The translations under genes and the position numbers were made by a program. From Marinobacter sp. ELB17 (GTDB lineage: Bacteria > Pseudomonadota > Gammaproteobacteria > Pseudomonadales > Oleiphilaceae), in NCBI RefSeq assembly GCF_000169375.1, contig NZ_AAXY01000005.1, positions 186,001 through 250,000 on the forward strand: a stretch of DNA of 64,000 nucleotides, read 5' to 3'. The notes under the pieces are model-generated. The model searched no databases and was not told the DNA's origin. It was given only the letters and a program-made list of their open reading frames with translations. Of the stretch, positions 59,152 through 64,000 are shown piece by piece (position 1 is the stretch's first letter; each line of letters opens with the position of its first letter).

Positions 59152-60150
59152 CTAAGCCAGCATTGCCCCTCGGGGCTCATCCGGCATCGGCAATCCCCGG
59201 CCTTGAATGCGGGCGTCGAGAATACAGGGATGATGGAAATTTGTGTTCTGCAGGCGGTTTCGGTGGGTCTGCTCATGGTTCTTTCGCCAGGATTCGGAGG
59301 TGATTTTCCGCCATTTGAAAGGATCTCGACGGGTACGTTCGTCCCATTCCCGAGTCACCGGATCTCTTGAGCGGAAAGGCTCGAAGATGGGCACATCGGG
59401 TAAGGGGCCGCTCACGTCCATGAACTGCTGAACCATGCTCCAGTAGGCGTAAACGTCGTTTTGATTCATGGCGTCTGTGACCAGGCCCTTCATCCATAAC
59501 GGGTGCTTGCTGTAGCGGTGCTGGAGGACCAGATTGAAATAGCGGCCGCCACGGCCGGACGGGGTGTGAATCAGGTAAGCGTCGAATTCGATAAACGGGG
59601 CTTCGAAGACGGATTTGCGTTCCTTGATTCGGACCACGCCTTCGCGGCGGTAAAGGCCCGTGGGGTTTGCACGTTGGCGTTTGTCAGTGAGGTGAGCCAG
59701 TGAGAGTCGGCCGTATTTGCCGCCGAAGTAGCCGATGGCGATTAATATATATATATATGTATAAGAATAAAGCACTGTCACAAATTCATCCGCATTTGCT
59801 CCACGGATCAACACTCCTAAAACGTGGGCTGCTAACGGTAAAAGAGATATAAAAAATGCCAATGTGGCACACATGTAAACTATGTACAAAAAGCTTTGAA
59901 GCCCGTTCAAAAAGCCCTTGTTAACCGGGAACACCAACTCCCCCCAGGGAAAGCCGTCATGCGTATCGCTCTCGTCTTTAAAAAGCCCAGCATAAGCTAA
60001 CTGCACCGCCATCGCGTTGGGTACGATCGGATTCTGGCAGCACCCCCATGGCAGTCGCTGGAATACCTTGTCCATATCTAGACGGCCGCCTGGCGGTAAT
60101 GCCGGAATAGCATCGGAGCGATAGGCGGTATCGTGATAAACATCCTTCAT
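59152..60150 (-). CDS. DUF6708 membrane protein B, probable T6SS immunity protein
   Basis: The 332-residue product has a conserved N terminus (AYRSDAIPALPPGG, NAMAVQLAYAGLF), two membrane helices in a variable segment (about 83-155), and the DUF6708 core (TGLYRREGVVRIKERKS, FNLVLQHRYS). Residues from about 156 to 280 are nearly identical to protein A. The start lies 6 nt (TACGCT) after the stop of an orphan effector tip, the same spacing as for the full effector and protein A. A (AT)7 run at 59745-59758 falls in the variable membrane region. Confidence 0.8.
   Translation of the reverse strand: MKDVYHDTAYRSDAIPALPPGGRLDMDKVFQRLPWGCCQNPIVPNAMAVQLAYAGLFKDESDTHDGFPWGELVFPVNKGFLNGLQSFLYIVYMCATLAFFISLLPLAAHVLGVLIRGANADEFVTVLYSYTYIYILIAIGYFGGKYGRLSLAHLTDKRQRANPTGLYRREGVVRIKERKSVFEAPFIEFDAYLIHTPSGRGGRYFNLVLQHRYSKHPLWMKGLVTDAMNQNDVYAYWSMVQQFMDVSGPLPDVPIFEPFRSRDPVTREWDERTRRDPFKWRKITSESWRKNHEQTHRNRLQNTNFHHPCILDARIQGRGLPMPDEPRGAMLA
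59309..59732. repeat. Near-identical 424-bp core of DUF6708 gene B (copy in gene A)
   Basis: Bases 59309-59732 match 60672-61095 (offset 1363) with only a few differences noticed, for example GGCCCGTGG versus GGCCTGTGG near 59667. The flanks on both sides are clearly more diverged, and the membrane-coding part is not alignable at the DNA level. Confidence 0.85.
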
Positions 60151-60156
60151 AGCGTA

Positions 60157-60510
60157 TTAACCTGAAACTGTGAGCCATCGGGGGGATACCCCTGAGAAAC
60201 CCGGCTCTATTGTCGGCTGTGCCAGTGGCTGCTCCATGTCGCTGGCAGGAAGCAAACCACCATTCCCCAGAACAATTTGCACCTTTACTTTAAACTGCTC
60301 CAAGGATCGAGAGCGGCCAGCCCAGCGCCATTGAGGCCTGGGTAAATGAAACCGGAGCATCTGTCGTTCAGCGTCGTAGTAAACAAATTCCGGTGCTAAC
60401 TTTTTCGCTTTGCCACCAGACCCTTTCGTTACCCAAAAATGCGCTTTGAACTGCTCTTCGGGCCTGTCCATCAACGAAAAAGCAGCTCTGCTGACGGCAA
60501 TTACATGGCC
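60157..60510 (-). pseudogene. Orphan C-terminal tip of a VasX-like effector
   Basis: The last about 115 residues of the effector family are encoded, from GHVIAVSRAAFSLMDRPEEQ to PGFSGVSPRWLTVSG. They are close to the C terminus of the effector at 61520 (GHVIAVSTAAFTLMDKPEEQ). Nothing of the rest of the effector is present. The sequence begins directly after the stop codon of DUF6708 gene A, and no start codon or ribosome binding site is visible. It is followed by DUF6708 gene B, so it looks like a displaced toxin-tip/immunity cassette. Confidence 0.85.
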
Positions 60511-60514
60511 GAGG

Positions 60515-61513
60515 CTAAGCCAGCATCTCCCCACAGGGTTCATCAGACATCGGCAAACCCCTGCCCTGAATGTGGGCATCAAGAATGCAGGGACGATGGA
60601 AATTCGTGTTCTGCAGGCGGTTTCGGTGGGTCTGCCCATGGTTTGTCCGCCAAGAATCCGCACTCAATTTTCGCCATTTGAAAGGATCTCGACGGGTACG
60701 TTCGTCCCATTCCCGAGTCACCGGATCTCTTGAGCGGAAAGGCTCGAAGATGGGCACATCGGGTAAGGGGCCGCTCACGTCCATGAACTGCTGAACCATG
60801 CTCCAGTAGGCGTAAACGTCGTTTTGATTCATGGCGTCTGTGACCAGGCCCTTCATCCATAACGGGTGCTTGCTGTAGCGGTGCTGGAGGACCAGATTGA
60901 AATAGCGGCCGCCACGGCCGGACGGGGTGTGAATCAGGTAAGCGTCGAATTCGATAAACGGGGCTTCGAAGACGGATTTGCGTTCCTTGATTCGGACCAC
61001 GCCTTCGCGGCGGTAAAGGCCTGTGGGGTTTGCACGTTGGCGTTTGTCAGTGAGGTGAGCCAGTAAGAGGCGGCCGTATTTGCCGCCGAAGTAGCAAAAG
61101 ACCGGAGTAATAATTACATATTTTATGGCGTCTAGAAAACTAAACATATCTTGGATTGTTGGATGATAGATTAATACCGAAATCACCCCGATCAACAAAG
61201 GTATTAGAGATACAAAAAATACTACTGCGCCACACATATAGAGAATATACAAACAGCTCTGCAGTCTGCTCAAAAAGCCCTTGCTAATTGAGAATACAGA
61301 CTCTCCCCAAGGATGCCCATCATCCGCATCGCTTTCATCCTCAAACAGCCCGGCATACGCCAACTGCACGGTCATCGTGTTGGGCACAAGCGGGTTCTGA
61401 TAGTGTCCCCACGGCAGTCGCTGGAATGCCTTGTCCATATCCGGATGACCGCCCGGCGGCAAATCTGGAATGGCATCGGAGCGGTAGGCAGTCTCGTGAT
61501 ATACATCCGTCAT
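60515..61513 (-). CDS. DUF6708 membrane protein A, probable T6SS immunity protein
   Basis: The 332-residue product has the same length as protein B. The N-terminal 80 residues are similar (AYRSDAIPDLPPGG, NTMTVQLAYAGLF). The two-helix region differs (LIPLLIGVISVLIYHPTIQ against LLPLAAHVLGVLIRGANAD), and the DUF6708 core is nearly identical. The C-terminal 50 residues are again slightly different. It lies 6 nt downstream of the large effector and is probably its cognate immunity protein, acting in the inner membrane. Confidence 0.8.
   Translation of the reverse strand: MTDVYHETAYRSDAIPDLPPGGHPDMDKAFQRLPWGHYQNPLVPNTMTVQLAYAGLFEDESDADDGHPWGESVFSISKGFLSRLQSCLYILYMCGAVVFFVSLIPLLIGVISVLIYHPTIQDMFSFLDAIKYVIITPVFCYFGGKYGRLLLAHLTDKRQRANPTGLYRREGVVRIKERKSVFEAPFIEFDAYLIHTPSGRGGRYFNLVLQHRYSKHPLWMKGLVTDAMNQNDVYAYWSMVQQFMDVSGPLPDVPIFEPFRSRDPVTREWDERTRRDPFKWRKLSADSWRTNHGQTHRNRLQNTNFHRPCILDAHIQGRGLPMSDEPCGEMLA
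60672..61095. repeat. Near-identical 424-bp core of DUF6708 gene A (copy in gene B)
   Basis: This is the partner of 59309-59732. Confidence 0.85.
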
Positions 61514-61519
61514 AGCGTA

Positions 61520-64000
61520 TTAACCTGAAATCGTTAGCCAGCGGGGGGATGCCCCTGAGAAGCCCGGCTCAAATGCCGGTTCTGCCAGAGGATTCTCGAT
61601 GTCACTAGCCGGGAGCAAGCCACCGTTGCCCATGGTAATCTGTACTTTGCCTTTGAGCTTTTCGGCGAACCGAGAGCGTCCCGCCCGGCGCCATTGGGGT
61701 TTGGGCAGGTGAAACCGGACCATTTGACGCTCAGCGTCGTAGTGAATGAATTCTGGTGTTATCGGTTTCGCTTTTCCGCCAAACCCTATCTCCACCCAGA
61801 AATGCGCCTTGAATTGTTCTTCCGGCTTGTCCATCAATGTAAAAGCGGCAGTACTGACGGCAATCACATGGCCTTCCATTCGTTTGTTGTCAAATAGCCA
61901 ATCCTTTTCCTCATCAGACAGCAAGCTTCGCTCATTGAACCAGGCCAGGCTGCCACCGGTTCCATTCAGCGGAAAGAACGCACTAACCAAAAATTGGAAC
62001 GCGTGGTCCGGATTGTTGTGCAGGTGTTGGAACTGACTGGCGGGTTCGCCCTTGCCAAAAGGGCCGTGCTTAAGCCAGGTTTCTAGGGCATCGTCGGTAT
62101 TGAATATTGCCCAGGCTAAGGCAGACAGTGCAACGATGAGTGCGACAGTGGCCAGGGCGGCCGAAAGGGTGATGCCTAGGACAGGAATAACCCCTGGACC
62201 TGCCCAATGGGAAAACATGAACACGCCAAAGCCCGCCGCAGCGGTAAAATACCCTGCGGCGGCGTCTGTGTCGTTGGCTTGCAAGCGATCTATTCCCTCC
62301 CAAATCGATAGAAACACTTCCAAAGCGGCCCCTGCGAAACCCGCAAACTTGGCGTACGACATCATCCGGTCGGAAAACAAGCGCTTGGCCAGAGACTTCC
62401 CACGTTTGCTGGCTATGTTGTCTACGTCCAAGCGGTCTTTGACAAGCCAGGAAAGGCGGGCACTGCCCGCCGCATGTTCGGCTTCGACGATATGGCCCAG
62501 CCAATACATGAGATTCGTAACTCCATAAACAAGCAGCACTCCATCCTTAGCAAGGGCACCATACTGTCTTGTGCTGATCTTCGTAATAAAGCTATTTCCT
62601 GCCAATGCAACATTAAACCCAAACACCCCCAACATCCCCGGCGGCGCCCAGCGCATCAGCGCACTACCACCCCGGCTCGTAAAGCCTCGCGACATCTTCG
62701 CAGCGACGCTGTCCTTATGAGCCAGGAACAATTCCGCTTGAAACGAATTCACCGGGGTTAGCCCCTGAAGGCCCGCCACGGAAGCTGCATTGGCAAGCAT
62801 TCGTCCATTTGCGTTTCGGATAACGGCATAATTGCCACCCATGTCCGGGCCTATCCGGTTAATTACGCCGCCTTTTGGCCTTAATACGGCCGACCCGTTG
62901 GGTTTGAGCAGCGCCTGATTGAGTTTATCGTTCGACAGAGCCCCTATTCCGGCGCCCTGATCACCAAACCGAATGCCAAGCGGTACCATTTCCGGATTCG
63001 GGTTCAACATGGCTGAATTCGCGTGCCCCAGAACGAGGCTCCCGAAAAAGGGATTGCCCAGTTTCATGTACCGCAGGGGAACCTGAAGGGTCTCTTTTAC
63101 CTGATAAATCGGGCCGTCACCGATTTTTCTGAGTATGGCCCTCTGTGTTTTCAGGTAAAACTCACTGGCGACATCTGCCATGAGCTGCCCCATGGTGGTG
63201 TAAGAATGAATAGCCCACTGAAGCAATTCGGGGTCTGCCATCTTCTGGATGCTTTCCAGAACCTTTTCTTTTTCCCGTTCGCTTAACTCGTAATGTTCCC
63301 GTATGGATTCCGGCAACTGATCAGCCCTCGGCCGCTGTACCTGCAGCCACTGCATGAGCCCGGGCCGGGGCCGACCGGAGCCATCGTTAGGTTCAGGTAC
63401 ACCTTTGTGGTCAGCTTCTGGCTCAGAGTCCACTGCAAGAAAGACAGACAAACCGGCCTGCCCTTTGGCCAGTTTTTCGATATATCGGGCACCGGCGAAA
63501 TCGCGGTAGGCCTCTGTGTCTCTGGCAACTTTGCCCGCCAATGAATCAAAATGGAATACCGACGTTTCGAGGTGAGACAATAATGGGTTCAGTGTTTGCA
63601 GCGCGATTGGATAACTCAGGCCATTGAGTGCAAACAAATCGTTGAATACCGGAACAGCCTGGTTTTCCAGTAAGTCGATTCGCTGTTGAATCAGTTCATA
63701 GCAAGTTGTGCGGCAAACCTCGCGATCTTCCTTGCGCAATGCTGCGTCTAGCTTGCTGACATCCACGAGGTTCCGGTGAGCTGTAAAGGGGCCACGCTTG
63801 TGGCCTTTATAATCGAACACCGCTGAGTGCACCAGCATGGCACTTTTGAAATGTGGGTGCTTTTGAGTGGACTGCGCTAAGGAAGAAACATAAGTCAGGT
63901 GCAGACTGGCCTGATGGGTCAGCCACTCAAGCTCAAAAAGCACATCCGGCAAAAGAACACCGGGAATATGGCGTTCCCGGACGCGAGTCAATTGGTCTTC
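61520..64000 (-). CDS. VasX-like type VI secretion effector, N terminus beyond the window
   Basis: The frame is open through the right edge, and at least 826 residues are visible. An extended helical region (about 1-400 of the visible part) is followed by hydrophobic segments (GMLGVFGFNVALAGNSFI, GVLLVYGVTNLMYWLG, FAGFAGAALEVFLSIW, and a pair ending ALSALAWAIFN). A soluble C-terminal tip (GHVIAVSTAAFTLMDKPEEQ to the end) completes it. VasX proteins are delivered by the type VI apparatus and permeabilise the target inner membrane. It is followed 6 nt later by DUF6708 gene A. The TTG at 63991 is not a start. Confidence 0.8.
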   Translation of the reverse strand, partial: EDQLTRVRERHIPGVLLPDVLFELEWLTHQASLHLTYVSSLAQSTQKHPHFKSAMLVHSAVFDYKGHKRGPFTAHRNLVDVSKLDAALRKEDREVCRTTCYELIQQRIDLLENQAVPVFNDLFALNGLSYPIALQTLNPLLSHLETSVFHFDSLAGKVARDTEAYRDFAGARYIEKLAKGQAGLSVFLAVDSEPEADHKGVPEPNDGSGRPRPGLMQWLQVQRPRADQLPESIREHYELSEREKEKVLESIQKMADPELLQWAIHSYTTMGQLMADVASEFYLKTQRAILRKIGDGPIYQVKETLQVPLRYMKLGNPFFGSLVLGHANSAMLNPNPEMVPLGIRFGDQGAGIGALSNDKLNQALLKPNGSAVLRPKGGVINRIGPDMGGNYAVIRNANGRMLANAASVAGLQGLTPVNSFQAELFLAHKDSVAAKMSRGFTSRGGSALMRWAPPGMLGVFGFNVALAGNSFITKISTRQYGALAKDGVLLVYGVTNLMYWLGHIVEAEHAAGSARLSWLVKDRLDVDNIASKRGKSLAKRLFSDRMMSYAKFAGFAGAALEVFLSIWEGIDRLQANDTDAAAGYFTAAAGFGVFMFSHWAGPGVIPVLGITLSAALATVALIVALSALAWAIFNTDDALETWLKHGPFGKGEPASQFQHLHNNPDHAFQFLVSAFFPLNGTGGSLAWFNERSLLSDEEKDWLFDNKRMEGHVIAVSTAAFTLMDKPEEQFKAHFWVEIGFGGKAKPITPEFIHYDAERQMVRFHLPKPQWRRAGRSRFAEKLKGKVQITMGNGGLLPASDIENPLAEPAFEPGFSGASPRWLTISG

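Overview
The window looks like a chromosomal segment of a halophilic marine gammaproteobacterium, most probably Marinobacter or a close relative. The grounds are inference from gene content: the order rpsB-tsf-pyrH-frr-uppS-cdsA-dxr-rseP-bamA-skp-lpxD-fabZ-lpxA-lpxB-rnhB, the map-glnD-dapC-yffB-dapD-dapE run, a glucosylglycerate osmolyte operon and a VasX-type effector array. No similarity search could be run.

Region 1 (1-22.66 kb) is accessory DNA. It opens with the end of an IS3-family element (1-138). Then come a DctPQM TRAP transporter, a SAM methyltransferase, two LysR regulators, a 3-mercaptopropionate dioxygenase/multi-rhodanese pair in which both genes are frameshifted at simple repeats, a membrane transporter, and an itaconate-type catabolic set (citramalyl-CoA lyase; class III CoA-transferase; MmgE/PrpD; acyl-CoA dehydrogenase; MaoC-like hydratase). 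A small integrase/excisionase/repressor module follows. The region ends in an IS21-family element (18564-22655) with 56-bp inverted repeats and a GCGGAA target duplication. Its istB is split by a second copy of the same IS3 element. The two IS3 copies lie in the same orientation and bracket about 20 kb of cargo.

Region 2 (22.8-54.66 kb) is conserved chromosome. An initiator tRNA-Met marks the border. A long leftward block runs from translation genes (rpsB, tsf, frr) through UMP kinase, undecaprenyl-PP and CDP-DAG synthesis, MEP isoprenoids and RseP to outer-membrane assembly (BamA, Skp) and lipid A synthesis (LpxD, FabZ, LpxA, LpxB), ending at RnhB. Rightward from 38 kb are methionine aminopeptidase, GlnD and the succinylase lysine/DAP pathway. 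Next are SlyX, a membrane-anchored cold-shock-domain protein, a degenerate Clp-like ATPase, glyoxalase I, a DUF1853 protein, and a leftward operon for glucosylglycerate synthesis (GpgS, GpgP) and phosphorolysis (GH13_18) with a DUF3524 glycosyltransferase.

Region 3 (54.66-64 kb) is a leftward array of VasX-like type VI secretion effectors alternating with DUF6708 membrane proteins that probably confer immunity. It contains one effector running off the right edge, a 5'-truncated effector, an orphan effector C-terminal tip, a decayed fragment and three DUF6708 genes. Two of the DUF6708 genes share an almost identical 424-bp core between diverged ends. The arrangement resembles the orphan toxin/immunity cassettes of Rhs and CDI loci and is the most interesting part of the window.
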